This document shows, in pieces, positions 9,808-19,062 of a stretch of DNA of 64,000 nt. The notes under the pieces were generated by a model. It saw nothing but the letters and a program-made list of their open reading frames with translations, made no database searches and was not told the DNA's origin. Source of the stretch: Marinospirillum celere (GTDB lineage Bacteria; Pseudomonadota; Gammaproteobacteria; Pseudomonadales; Halomonadaceae); contig NZ_FOLH01000001.1 in the NCBI RefSeq assembly GCF_900112235.1, forward strand, positions 124,001 to 188,000, written 5' to 3'. Position 1 is the first letter of the stretch, and every line of letters starts with the position of its first letter. The translations under genes and the position numbers were made by a program.

Positions 9808-10558
9808 AGAGTTGCTTCTTTTTCCAGCTATCGGCTTCTTCAATCAATTCATCAACACTTTCAGCCAGCTCGTTGTTGCCGCTTTCTGCTTCCAGAGCGA
9901 TTTTCTCTTCAAGATTCTGAATGGTTTCGCGGCACTCAAGGAGCGTCTGGTTATGGATGCCATTAGGGTTATTACGGTTCAGCTCACTCATGATGCGTTT
10001 ATAGTGAACGACAGCGATACGTAGGTTGCCTTCCACTTCTGCTTTGCGGGCAGAAGATTTGAAGACTTCAACCAGGGTTTGGGTGAAGCCTTGCTTGATC
10101 TCGTTAAGGTAGGTTTGGGCCATCCTGTGAGGTACCTTTTTTTCCTGGTACAGATTGACCACGACCTTGTTTAGCTGCTTAAGATTGCGTCTGATGCCAT
10201 TGGCAATTTTGATATCGCCAACAGGTTCAGGTTGAGCGGCGTTGCTCCGTATGCTTTCCATACGCTGCTGAGCAGACTCCATCTCTGATTTGATGCGGTT
10301 ATCTTTTTGTCCCAGCTCCTGCTGCTCTTGAAGCAGCTCCATCCACTGAGTAGCCAGAAAAATACGAAAATCCTGGGAAAGATAGTGAGCAGGAATTTCA
10401 TCCAGCAGTATTTGAATCTGACGACCCCGGTCAGCCAGGATTCTGATCCGGCGCTGGATCTCAATTTTTTTCTTCTCATTCTGCTGGTGGGCAAAGACAA
10501 AAAGCATCAGCCCTATCGCAACAATAAAAATACCCACCAGAACAAGCACAATTACCAT
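9797..10558 (-). CDS. Membrane-anchored coiled-coil protein, unknown function
   Basis: This 253-residue protein is not recognised. It has one N-terminal membrane helix (about residues 2-24) and then long charged helical stretches rich in Glu, Lys, Gln and Arg, with probable coiled coils near 25-115 and 200-240. The middle (about 120-200) is more conserved in appearance. The start ATG has a GGAG ribosome site. It overlaps the RbgA-like GTPase gene by 11 bp, but that alone does not show a shared role. Confidence 0.75.
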   Translation of the reverse strand: MVIVLVLVGIFIVAIGLMLFVFAHQQNEKKKIEIQRRIRILADRGRQIQILLDEIPAHYLSQDFRIFLATQWMELLQEQQELGQKDNRIKSEMESAQQRMESIRSNAAQPEPVGDIKIANGIRRNLKQLNKVVVNLYQEKKVPHRMAQTYLNEIKQGFTQTLVEVFKSSARKAEVEGNLRIAVVHYKRIMSELNRNNPNGIHNQTLLECRETIQNLEEKIALEAESGNNELAESVDELIEEADSWKKKQLYDD

Positions 10559-10704
10559 TCTAAGCTCCTGCAGGGACTTCCCATGAAACCCGTGTTTACC
10601 CTAAAAGTAGGTAGTATCTAACAAAGCTTAGGTCACTGACAATAAAAGACTTATAAAAGAGGTCAGATTAGTGGCGCTTCAACGACTTAAGTTGAAAAGA
10701 GGTG

Positions 10705-10733
10705 TTGACAGCTTTAGCAACGCTCATTAAGAT
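10705..10733 (+). promoter_or_regulatory. Sigma-70 promoter of the tRNA operon
   Basis: TTGACA (10705-10710) and TAAGAT (10728-10733) are separated by exactly 17 bp and followed by the GC-rich discriminator ACGCGCC, typical of stringently controlled stable-RNA promoters. The first tRNA begins 30 bp after the -10 element. Confidence 0.85.
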
Positions 10734-10763
10734 ACGCGCCATCCTGAACGGAGCAGCTAACAC

Positions 10764-10839
10764 GTCCCATTCGTCTAGTGGTCCAGGACACCGCCCTTTC
10801 ACGGCGGTAACAGGGGTTCGAACCCCCTATGGGACGCCA
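10764..10839 (+). tRNA. tRNA-Glu (anticodon TTC), copy 1
   Basis: A 76-nt cloverleaf: 7-bp acceptor stem GTCCCAT/ATGGGAC, anticodon loop CTTTCAC, T-arm GGGGTTCGAACCCC, encoded CCA. It is identical to the copy at 10941. Confidence 0.97.
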
Positions 10840-10840
10840 A

Positions 10841-10915
10841 GCGGGAATAGCTCAGTGGTAGAGCACAACCTTGCCAAGGTTGGGGTCGCGAGTTCGAATC
10901 TCGTTTCCCGCTCCA
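10841..10915 (+). tRNA. tRNA-Gly (anticodon GCC), copy 1
   Basis: A 75-nt cloverleaf with acceptor GCGGGAA/TTCCCGC, anticodon loop TTGCCAA and encoded CCA. It follows tRNA-Glu by one base. Confidence 0.97.
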
Positions 10916-10940
10916 GTTTGCTTTTAATTCAGTGATATCT

Positions 10941-11016
10941 GTCCCATTCGTCTAGTGGTCCAGGACACCGCCCTTTCACGGCGGTAACAGGGGTTCGAAC
11001 CCCCTATGGGACGCCA
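10941..11016 (+). tRNA. tRNA-Glu (anticodon TTC), copy 2
   Basis: Identical in sequence to the tRNA at 10764, displaced by 177 bp. It is part of a tandem duplication of the Glu-Gly pair. Confidence 0.97.
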
Positions 11017-11017
11017 A

Positions 11018-11092
11018 GCGGGAATAGCTCAGTGGTAGAGCACAACCTTGCCAAGGTTGGGGTCGCGAGTTCGAATCTCGTTTCCCGCTCCA
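11018..11092 (+). tRNA. tRNA-Gly (anticodon GCC), copy 2
   Basis: Identical to the tRNA at 10841, including encoded CCA. It is the last gene of the four-tRNA operon. Confidence 0.97.
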
Positions 11093-11101
11093 GATTCTAA
11101 G

Positions 11102-11127
11102 AACCAGCCTTCGGGCTGGTTTTTTTG
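11102..11127 (+). terminator. Terminator of the tRNA operon
   Basis: An 8-bp stem AACCAGCC / GGCTGGTT closed by a TTCG tetraloop is followed by a run of T residues. Confidence 0.95.
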
Positions 11128-11228
11128 GTTTTGGCTACCACCAAACCTTAGCTTCTGCGCCAACTATAAACCTCCAGCAGATTGCTGTTTGGCTCTAGTC
11201 GAGGTACAAGGGAAAAGAAGAGTGGTGC

Positions 11229-11542
11229 TTAGTCCTTAAAAAGCTCATCGAGATTGTTGGCCGTGAGTATGCCTGCCACCCAGCGATCAAGTTGATCGGT
11301 ATTGGCGTCATTCAGTTTGGCTTCGACCCATGCAGGAGGGTTGCCAAACTTGAGCTTAATTTGCTTGAGTAGTGTTTGGGTTTCACCTTTAACGATACCT
11401 TCTTCTATATAGCGTTCTGCAAATCCAGCCATAATCTGTTTCTCCTCTGGGTAACGCTGTTCATATTCATTGATTTCATCGTCATCCAGGTTGTTGAAGA
11501 ACCCTTAGTTATCCTTGAAAACCTTGAGCGGGTGAAGCCTGC
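11229..11542 (-). pseudogene. C-terminal remnant of an Rpn/PD-(D/E)XK transposase-like gene
   Basis: The last 67 codons from ATG 11432 read as the helical tail of Rpn-family (recombination-promoting nuclease / putative transposase) proteins: YIEEGIVKGETQTLLKQI. The same frame continues upstream of that ATG as NLDDDEINEYEQRYPEEKQ and then meets a TAA inside KVFKDN-stop-GFFN near 11505. The first several hundred bases of the gene are missing. The upstream edge abuts a PAS-domain fragment, so this is a deletion scar. Confidence 0.65.
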
Positions 11543-11662
11543 GTACTCGACAAACTCATCATTGACGTAAGTGATCTGGCCCCTGGCATCGGTATGCGAA
11601 ATAATCGCGCAGTCAGAGCGGACGGGGTATTCCTGCTGAGTGATGGGTTGGTTGTTGCTCAT
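11543..11662 (-). pseudogene. N-terminal remnant of an Aer-like PAS chemoreceptor gene
   Basis: From ATG 11662 the first ~40 residues (MSNNQPITQQEYPV, then SHTDARGQITYVNDEFVEYAGF) match the start of the PAS domain of Aer-type aerotaxis receptors. Similarity stops at about 11543, where the sequence passes out of frame into the Rpn-type tail. The remaining PAS, HAMP and signalling domains are absent, so no functional receptor can be made. Confidence 0.65.
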
Positions 11663-12030
11663 ACAAGTTGCTCCCTCAACTTTAATTGTAGTTGTAATCG
11701 AATATTAGGTTCTTTGCATATATCATGCTTTGCACCAAAGGAAGGCAAGCTGCTGCGGCCTGGGGTCTGCGAAACCAAATCAATCTATGACATATTTTTT
11801 ATTTAGTGCCTTGTCTTTAAAGGTTTTTACAATAATTTTTAAATGTAACAGAAATGTATCAGTCGGATTTTGCAAGCCCTTTTTTCGTGCTGTTGGTTCT
11901 GCATGACTTCAGTTTCAGAGCTAGACCCTGTACTGCTATGGGTATTGTTTTCTATGCGGAAGCTATACAATAGTTGCTAGGGTGGGGGCTAAATAAGCTT
12001 TGATGTAATTCAAAAGAATCTTTATCATGG
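11663..12030. other. AT-rich intergenic region, no gene seen
   Basis: This 368-bp stretch lies between the aer remnant and the heme-sensor gene. It has several T-rich runs and presumably carries the promoter of the downstream gene, but no convincing -35/-10 pair, structured RNA or conserved reading frame was identified. Confidence 0.5.
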
Positions 12031-14517
12031 GTGCACTTAACTCCTGAAGATGCAATTGCACAGAAAATCAAGGCACACATGCTTAAGCTGCTGGCCCACA
12101 AAAGATTGCTGAGAACCCTGTTGTTTTTGCAGGGATTCTGGCTTGCTGTCATCCTGGCTTCGCTAGCTTTCAATATCTCTAGTGCCCGCCAGGATATGCT
12201 GACAACGGCTGAAGCCGCAGCTCAGGCGACCATTAGCCGCGATCTCAGTATCCGTAACTGGGCCGCCGACAAGGGTGGTGTTTATATTCCACCCACGGAT
12301 ACCACGCCCCCCAACCCCTACCTCCAGCATCCACGGCGTGATCTCACCACGCAAGAAGGGCTGGAACTGACGCTGATCAATCCGGCTTACATGATGCGTG
12401 ACCTCCAGGAGCAGGCACCGGATCTCTATGGCGTGCAAACCCGACTGATCAGCCTTAACCCCTTAAACCCAGTTAATCAGGCCGACACCTGGGAAGCTGC
12501 GGCACTCCAGGAGTTTGCACAGAAACTGGATCCGATTAGCACAGTTGCCGACTTCGAGGGGCAACCCCATTTACGCAAGATTCAGCCCTTTGTGGTTGAC
12601 CCTTCATGCATGAGTTGCCATGCCCATCAGGGTTACCAGATTGGTGAAATACGCGGCGGTATTAGTTCGACTGTACCCCTTGCGCCTTATCTAGCACGTT
12701 ATGCCAGTAGGAAAAATGAGCTTTACCTGACTCACCTGGGGGTTTGGTTCCTGGGCTTTGTTGGCTTATCGGCAGGGTTCTTTAGAGAAAGAGAGAAAGA
12801 AAAACAACGTCACCGATATGAGCAGCAGCTGGAGCTGGCTGCAGAGGTTTTTGATAATTCCTATGAAGGGATTTTAATTACCGATGCCCAGGCTCGTATT
12901 GTTAATGCCAATCAGGCTTTTGAGCGAATTTCTGGTTACTCAAAAGAGGAGCTGCTGGGCAAAAACCCGCGCATTCTGAACTCGGGTCGCCAGAGCCCCG
13001 AAGTCTATCAGGCCATGTGGCAGGCACTGAATGAGCAAGGCCACTGGGAAGGTGAATTTTGGAATCGCAACAAGAGCGGTGAGATTTATGCCGTCAACTT
13101 GACGATCAGTGCCCTCTATGATGATGAGCAGCCTCGGCAAGTGAGAAACTACCTGGCTTTAATCTCTGATATAACACGCCTCAAGGATAATGAAACCAAG
13201 CTTGAGCGCCTGGCTCACTATGATATTTTGACGTGTTTACCCAATCGGCTGCTGCTTATTGAGCGGCTGCAACAAGCCATTCTTGATGTCGACAACAACA
13301 GGCATTTTTTGGCTGTTGCTTTGCTGGATCTGGATGGCTTTAAAAGCATCAATGAACAGCATGGCCATGAAATCGGCGACAGGTTCCTGCTGGAATTAAC
13401 CAGGCGACTGGTGGCCCAGGCCAAGGGTAGCGATATTCTGGCCAGAGTGGGTGGTGATGAGTTTGTTCTGGTGCTGAATCCGCTCGTTTGCAAGAGCGAT
13501 AGCGAGCCTTTGCTGAATGAGTTGCTCCAGGTTATTGCGGATACTTACATTGTTGACGATTTAGTGCTTCAGGTTACGGCCAGCATAGGTGTTACCTTCT
13601 ACCCAACAGATTCAGCTGATGCTGAGCAGTTGCTTCGCCATGCTGATCAGGCGATGGCGATCGCCAAACAGGAAGGCAAAAACTGTATTAGTTTTTTTGA
13701 CCCCCAGGAAGATAAGTCCCTGCGCTACCTCTATGCACAGGGTAAAGAAGTTGAAAAAGCCCTGCAGCAAGGTGAGCTGGTACTCTATTATCAACCTAAA
13801 ATTCACTCGGGTAACCATCAAATCATCGGCGCTGAAGCCCTGATTCGTTGGCAGCATCCTGTAAAGGGATTGCTGGCCCCTGGACAGTTTCTGCCAATCA
13901 TTCAAAATCACCCGGTGATGTTAGAGGTGGGTCGTTGGGTGATGCAAGCCGCCCTGCAGCAACTGGATGCGTGGCAGGCTGCCAATATCCAATGCCCCTT
14001 GAGTATTAACCTGCACTCAGCCCAGATTCAGGAAGAAGGCTTTTTGGATGAGCTGCAAGAGCTATTGGATGGTTACCCACAAGTCAATCCGGCGAGCCTG
14101 GAAATTGAAGTTCTGGAAACCACCGCTGTAGTAGATATGCTCACGGTATCCCGGGCCTTGCAAGGCATTCGTAAACTGGGTGTGCAAATCTCGATTGATG
14201 ATTTTGGTACCGGCTACTCATCCTTAAGTTATTTGAAGCACCTACCGGTTAATACTTTGAAAATCGATCAAAGCTTTGTGCGTGATCTACTGGATGACTC
14301 TGATGACTTGGCCATCGTTCAGGGGGTTATCAGTATGGCCGCCGCCTTCAAGCTAAAAGTTATTGCTGAAGGGGTAGAAACCCGTCTGCATAGTGTGAAG
14401 TTAATGGAACTGGGTTGTGTGCAAGTGCAGGGCTATGGTGTTTCCAGGCCACTGCCCGCAGAAGACTTTATTCTCTGGCGGGAAGGCTGGTTGAAAGAAC
14501 CCCTGTGGCTGCAGTAA
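12031..14517 (+). CDS. c-heme sensor PAS-GGDEF-EAL protein (cyclic-di-GMP turnover)
   Basis: The 828-residue protein starts at GTG 12031, or possibly the in-frame ATG 48 bp later. An N-terminal membrane helix (about 30-48) leads into a periplasmic DUF3365/Tll0287-like domain with a c-type heme motif CMSCH (C193, C196, H197). A second membrane segment (about 232-250) is followed by PAS (about 270-390), GGDEF (intact VGGDEF but no RxxD I-site) and EAL (about 570-815). The EAL domain keeps EAL, the INLHS Asn, DDFGTGYSS, the LKIDQ Lys and AEGVET, so phosphodiesterase activity is likely. A redox or gas signal sensed by heme is inferred from the domain family. Confidence 0.88.
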   Translation: MHLTPEDAIAQKIKAHMLKLLAHKRLLRTLLFLQGFWLAVILASLAFNISSARQDMLTTAEAAAQATISRDLSIRNWAADKGGVYIPPTDTTPPNPYLQHPRRDLTTQEGLELTLINPAYMMRDLQEQAPDLYGVQTRLISLNPLNPVNQADTWEAAALQEFAQKLDPISTVADFEGQPHLRKIQPFVVDPSCMSCHAHQGYQIGEIRGGISSTVPLAPYLARYASRKNELYLTHLGVWFLGFVGLSAGFFREREKEKQRHRYEQQLELAAEVFDNSYEGILITDAQARIVNANQAFERISGYSKEELLGKNPRILNSGRQSPEVYQAMWQALNEQGHWEGEFWNRNKSGEIYAVNLTISALYDDEQPRQVRNYLALISDITRLKDNETKLERLAHYDILTCLPNRLLLIERLQQAILDVDNNRHFLAVALLDLDGFKSINEQHGHEIGDRFLLELTRRLVAQAKGSDILARVGGDEFVLVLNPLVCKSDSEPLLNELLQVIADTYIVDDLVLQVTASIGVTFYPTDSADAEQLLRHADQAMAIAKQEGKNCISFFDPQEDKSLRYLYAQGKEVEKALQQGELVLYYQPKIHSGNHQIIGAEALIRWQHPVKGLLAPGQFLPIIQNHPVMLEVGRWVMQAALQQLDAWQAANIQCPLSINLHSAQIQEEGFLDELQELLDGYPQVNPASLEIEVLETTAVVDMLTVSRALQGIRKLGVQISIDDFGTGYSSLSYLKHLPVNTLKIDQSFVRDLLDDSDDLAIVQGVISMAAAFKLKVIAEGVETRLHSVKLMELGCVQVQGYGVSRPLPAEDFILWREGWLKEPLWLQ

Positions 14518-14542
14518 CACTAACTGCTTTGGAGCTTTGCCC

Positions 14543-14954
14543 ATGAAAGATCTTTTATCGCTACTTTATGTCAGCAATGCTTGGCCCATGACAGACACTG
14601 ACATCCAGGCTGTTCTGGAGGTTTCTCGATCCAATAACCTCAAGGAAGATATTACCGGGTGCTTTGCTCTGGTGGTGGACGTTTCATTCAAGGTCTAGAG
14701 GTGCCCTAGCAAAATGTTCTGGGAAGCTACTTGCGAATTTTGGAAGATGAGCGCCACACCGACTGTCTTCTTATTGGAGTTGCGCCCCTGAAGGCGCGTA
14801 ATTCAAAGACTGGTCAATGGGCTACATCCACGCTAGTGAAACCGTTATTCTCGAACGAAAAAAGCTGCTGGTAAGTTACCTCGAAAATCAATTCAAAGGA
14901 ACTGAGCTGGTTAACCAGATACGGCGCTTGCTGCACCTAATCACCAAAGAGTGA
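14543..14954 (+). pseudogene. BLUF blue-light photoreceptor domain, degraded
   Basis: The translation begins MKDLLSLLYVSNAW and continues through SRSNNLKEDITG, the flavin-binding core of BLUF domains. One missing base after ITG shifts the frame; the next frame reads GGGRFIQGLE, then a TAG where BLUF proteins have Glu (VP-stop-QNVLGSYLRILEDERH). A second missing base precedes the DWSMGY motif, after which the frame is open to a TGA at 14952-14954. All the BLUF landmarks are present in order across three frames, so this is a recently decayed short BLUF gene, 25 bp after the GGDEF-EAL gene. Confidence 0.85.
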
Positions 14955-15023
14955 TTTAAAGTCCTGGAGCCCGCTTTGTAGTTTCTCCTCTGCACTCTTG
15001 AATTGAAATGCCTGAATAGCTGT

Positions 15024-15392
15024 TTACAAACCAGCTAATTCCTTATTCTGCCCACTTTTGTCTGCTAATTTCTGCAAGGCCTGGAATGAACTAATGCTCC
15101 AAAGCTCTGGCGTGCCAAAGGCTGAAAGAGTCGCGGCTGTTTTCTTCGGATATGCCAATACCGGTATCTTCAACGGCCAGTCCATGTCCGGCATCATCAC
15201 ATCCAGCAAAATCAAATCAGGGCGCTGATCTCCCTGAGCAATCTTGAGTGCTTGTGGCCCACTGGTTGCCACCACCAGATCATAGTCTTTTGACAGCAGG
15301 CTCCCCAAAGCATGCAGGTTGGAGGGCTGGTCATCAACCAGCAGTAAGCGAAAGCGAAAACCCTGTTCTGGGTGCATAGAAGTTTTAGACAT
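15024..15392 (-). pseudogene. Truncated response-regulator receiver fused out of frame to a kinase fragment
   Basis: From ATG 15392 (GGGAGG ribosome site) the protein is a normal receiver for about 70 residues: RLLLVDDQPSN with the acidic pair and the phosphoacceptor in LILLDVMMPDMD. Similarity then stops abruptly and the last 50 residues are unrelated. Another frame of that tail encodes AVEDTGIGISEEN, the ATP-binding G1 box of a histidine kinase. The beta-5 lysine and the rest of the receiver are missing. It is the last gene of the operon beginning at 23162 and looks like the product of an internal deletion. Confidence 0.7.
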
Positions 15393-15424
15393 TGTCCGCC
15401 TCCCTATGGATGTTTGATATCAGT

Positions 15425-18400
15425 TTAGCGCACACAAACTTGATTGCGACCCGCTTTCTTGGCCTCATAAAGGGCCTCATCCGCCTGTTTAAGGAGCTCT
15501 GCTTCAGAAAGCTCACTGGCTAAAGCCGATACCCCGCCAACACTCAAGGTGACCCGTGGGGCAACCTGGGAATACTCATGGGGGTAATCAAGCTGTTCGA
15601 CGGCCAGGCGAAGGTCTTCGGCGACCTGCTTAACACCCTCAAGATCCGTTTCTGGCAGCAGAGCAATAAATTCTTCACCGCCATAACGAGCCAGGAGGTC
15701 GCCGGGGCGCTTGATCACCGCTTGCAGGGCAGCCGCCACCTTGATTAAACACTCATCGCCCTTGCCGTGGCCATAGTGGTCATTAAAGGGTTTGAAGAAG
15801 TCAATATCCATCATGATCAGGCCCAGCGGCTTACCACTTCTGGCCAGACGACTTGCTTCGCGCTTGAGGGTGCTATCAAAAAAACGGCGGTTGGCAATTT
15901 GTGTCAAACCATCAAGATGTGACATGTCTTCCAACAAGTCCGTCTTCATTTTCAGGTTCATATGGTTGCGGATACGCGCCTTGACGATGGCTGGGTGAAA
16001 AGGCTTGGCAATGTAATCCACGGCCCCCAGGTTCAGGCCCTTTTCTTCATCCTCTGCTTCACTCAGTGCACTGAGGAAAATTATGGGCAGATTGCTGGTT
16101 TGGGGGTCATGCTTCAGCTCACGGCAGACTTCATAGCCATCCATTTCCGGCATCATGATATCCAGCAGAACCAGGTCGGGTGGCGCTTTGCTGCGGGCTA
16201 TTTTTAGGGCACGATGGCCAGAGTTGGCGACCTGAATGCGATAATCATCTTTTAACTGGCTGGCTAATACCTTGATGTTGGCTGGCTGATCATCCACGAT
16301 CAAAATGCTGGGCTGCTTTTTCTCTAGCGGGCGCTGCTCCCTGGCTGTTGTGGGATTGGCTTGCTGCTGGGGCGCTGTAGCTGCCAGCGTTGTTTGGGGG
16401 CGTGTTTCCAGCCAGGGCTTCAGGGCTGCAAACAACTGCTCACCCGTGAAAGGTTTGCCAAGATGGTCATTCATGCCAGCTTTGAGCGCCTTCTGGCGGT
16501 CTTCAAATAGCGCTGCGGCTGTCAGGGCAATAATTGGCAGGTCAGGAAATTCCTGACGGATCTGGCGGGTCGCCTCATAGCCATCCATGACCGGCATTTG
16601 AATGTCCATCAGCACCAGATCGATGCCACCGGCCTGCACGGCCTCAACTCCCTGTTGGCCATCTTCGGCAATCTGAACCTGCAAGCCCATTTGTTCCAAC
16701 TGTTCCTGCACGACCTGTTGGTTGATGCGGTTATCTTCGACCACCAGCACCCGCTGGCCTAAGAAGATATCCCCAGCTCCTGTTCTATGCACTGGTTTTT
16801 GCAGATGATTCAAGGCGTTATAAAGGTTGGAGCGCTGAATCGGTTTGGCCAGATAGGGGATGCTGTCATCCTCTTCCATGATTTCCGCACGGTCATGTGC
16901 GGATACCATTAGCAAGGCCGGTGTCTGGACGTTTTCTGGCTGGGTTTCGAACAAGGCTTGAATTTTATGCAAGGCACTTAGACCATTCATGCGCGGCATT
17001 TCCCAGTCCATCAGGATCATGGAAAGTACACGTCCTTGCTGAAGGTCTTGCTCAACAATATCCAGGGCCTGGTAACCGTCTTCGGCTTCCAGAACCTCAT
17101 AACCCCAGGTTTGCAGAATTTCGCGTAGTACGGCCCGAGCAATGGGCTGGTCATCAACCACCAGTGCACGACATACCGGAGTGCTACAGCTAGGAACAGC
17201 TTCAAAGCTGGATGAGGTTTCAACGATGGGTAAAGCCAACTCAAAAGAAAAGCAGCTGCCTTCGCCCAACTGGCTTTGCAGCTGAATACCCGAGCCGCCC
17301 ATCAACTGCACCAGGCGCTGGCTGATGACCAGGCCCAACCCAGTGCCACCAAATTTGCGGGTAATGGAATCATCGGCTTGCTGGAAGGCCTGGAAGAGGT
17401 GTTGCTGCTGCTCGTTACTGATTCCCACGCCCGAGTCACGCACACTGAATTTCAGGGTCAGGCTCTGTTCATCTTGTGCCTGCTGGCTGATGGCAACTTC
17501 CACAAAACCCTGCTCGGTAAACTTAATGGCATTGGCGGTTAGGTTTGTGAGCACCTGTCCCAGGCGTAACGAGTCCCCCTTGAGGTAACGCGGAAGATCG
17601 GGCTGCAGGTTAACAATCAATTCCAGGCCCTTGCGGCTGGCTGGCAGGTCAAACAGAGTGACCAGGTGTTGCCCAACGGCATCCAGCTCAAAAGGCACCT
17701 GCTCCGTGGTGAGCTTACCGGCTTCAATTTTGGAAAAGTCCAGCAGATCATTAACAATTCCGAGCAAGAGCCTGCCGGAACGATAAACTTGTTCCAGGCG
17801 CTGGCTGGACTGGCGGTTCATTTTTTCTTCAAGCTGCAACTCGGTCAGACCCAGGATGGCATTCAAGGGCGTGCGGATTTCATGGCTCATATTGGCCAAA
17901 AACTGGGATTTAGCCTTGTTGGCCGCTTCTGCCTGCTCTTTGGAAGCACGGAGCTCCTGGCTTTGTTGTAGTTGTTTCTCAAACAGGATATTGAAGGTGC
18001 GCACCAGAAAGCCCACTTCATCATCCCGCTCGATGGCTAGTGGTTGAAAGTCGTCACTCGTTACCGGACGCTCGGCCAGGGCTCTGGCTGCTGACTCCAG
18101 CGGCTTAAGGTGGCGGCGAATAAAATAGCTGGAAACCAGGCTGCCGAGGATTAATAAAGCCAGGGTGGCCAGGCTGATCACCCAGATCAGCTGCTGGGTT
18201 GCCGTCAGCAAACCCTGGGCAGGCAAGGAGTGGACGACCTGCCAATCCATATTTTCCAGGCGAGTGGAAGTAAACACCTTCTGTTCGCCATCACTAGCCT
18301 GAATCAGCCCTTGATGCTGACCTGTCGCCAGAGCTTCCAGCAGCTGCGTTTGTCCCAGGTCGTTTAAAGGCTGCATCACATGATCAACTGCGCTTGATGT

Positions 18401-19045
18401 TATTACTAGGTCAAGTGAGCGATCCAAAACATACAGGTGCCCATGTCCACCAAGCGTTTCTCGGGCAACCTCTAGCATTAGATTATCTTGTGCCAACAGG
18501 ATTGACCCAAATACACTTCCTACAAAAGCGCCTTGATCATTCAGGATAGGTGTATGAATCAAAAACATTGCTTCATTACTACTGCGACCGATAAAAGGAG
18601 GGGAGATAACCGTTTTACCTTCACGCACCTTCATATAATGATCTCTGACATGCATATTCAATCCAACACGGCCTTCGCCGGCGGGAGAATCAGCTATAAC
18701 TATCCCTTCTTCATCAACGACCATCAGGCCGTTGTTGTAAAACTCATGCAACATAATGCGCGAGTCCAGCACCTGCTGAATTTGCTCAAGACCATGCAGA
18801 GTGTGACCATCATGCAACTGGTTGACCAAGCGCTCCAGGGTTTCCTTGCGCTCTTTAAGATCACTATCCATACGCTTGGCAACCAGCTCGGTAAAGCTTT
18901 GCTGATGGCTAATGGCGCGCTCCTGGCTGGCATCATAAATCAGAAAATCAACCAGTAAGGCCAGGGTGACGGCGACAACCAGAATGGAGGCGATATTGAT
19001 CCATAGCAGGCGTTTGCTGAGGGCACTACGGTAGGGTTGGCGCAT
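15425..19045 (-). CDS. Hybrid histidine kinase with Cache, HAMP, three receivers and GGDEF
   Basis: The protein has 1206 residues from ATG 19045; a GTG at 19090 in the same frame would add 15. Domains in order are a membrane helix (about 13-36), a periplasmic Cache sensor (about 45-275), a second helix (about 285-310), HAMP, HisKA with SHEIRTPLN (His near 388), HATPase with GTGLGLVIS, receiver 1 ([10 protein letters not shown]), receiver 2 ([10 protein letters not shown]), receiver 3 ([10 protein letters not shown]) and GGDEF (RYGGEEF). Phosphorylation may therefore gate cyclic-di-GMP synthesis within one polypeptide. It starts about 18 bp after the stop of the upstream kinase, in one operon. 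Confidence 0.9.
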   Translation of the reverse strand: MRQPYRSALSKRLLWINIASILVVAVTLALLVDFLIYDASQERAISHQQSFTELVAKRMDSDLKERKETLERLVNQLHDGHTLHGLEQIQQVLDSRIMLHEFYNNGLMVVDEEGIVIADSPAGEGRVGLNMHVRDHYMKVREGKTVISPPFIGRSSNEAMFLIHTPILNDQGAFVGSVFGSILLAQDNLMLEVARETLGGHGHLYVLDRSLDLVITSSAVDHVMQPLNDLGQTQLLEALATGQHQGLIQASDGEQKVFTSTRLENMDWQVVHSLPAQGLLTATQQLIWVISLATLALLILGSLVSSYFIRRHLKPLESAARALAERPVTSDDFQPLAIERDDEVGFLVRTFNILFEKQLQQSQELRASKEQAEAANKAKSQFLANMSHEIRTPLNAILGLTELQLEEKMNRQSSQRLEQVYRSGRLLLGIVNDLLDFSKIEAGKLTTEQVPFELDAVGQHLVTLFDLPASRKGLELIVNLQPDLPRYLKGDSLRLGQVLTNLTANAIKFTEQGFVEVAISQQAQDEQSLTLKFSVRDSGVGISNEQQQHLFQAFQQADDSITRKFGGTGLGLVISQRLVQLMGGSGIQLQSQLGEGSCFSFELALPIVETSSSFEAVPSCSTPVCRALVVDDQPIARAVLREILQTWGYEVLEAEDGYQALDIVEQDLQQGRVLSMILMDWEMPRMNGLSALHKIQALFETQPENVQTPALLMVSAHDRAEIMEEDDSIPYLAKPIQRSNLYNALNHLQKPVHRTGAGDIFLGQRVLVVEDNRINQQVVQEQLEQMGLQVQIAEDGQQGVEAVQAGGIDLVLMDIQMPVMDGYEATRQIRQEFPDLPIIALTAAALFEDRQKALKAGMNDHLGKPFTGEQLFAALKPWLETRPQTTLAATAPQQQANPTTAREQRPLEKKQPSILIVDDQPANIKVLASQLKDDYRIQVANSGHRALKIARSKAPPDLVLLDIMMPEMDGYEVCRELKHDPQTSNLPIIFLSALSEAEDEEKGLNLGAVDYIAKPFHPAIVKARIRNHMNLKMKTDLLEDMSHLDGLTQIANRRFFDSTLKREASRLARSGKPLGLIMMDIDFFKPFNDHYGHGKGDECLIKVAAALQAVIKRPGDLLARYGGEEFIALLPETDLEGVKQVAEDLRLAVEQLDYPHEYSQVAPRVTLSVGGVSALASELSEAELLKQADEALYEAKKAGRNQVCVR

Positions 19046-19062
19046 GCAGGGTTCCGGGTCGT

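Noticed and set aside
10702-10935. Short reading frame across the first tRNA pair
   Set aside because: It is entirely within the tRNA promoter and tRNA genes.
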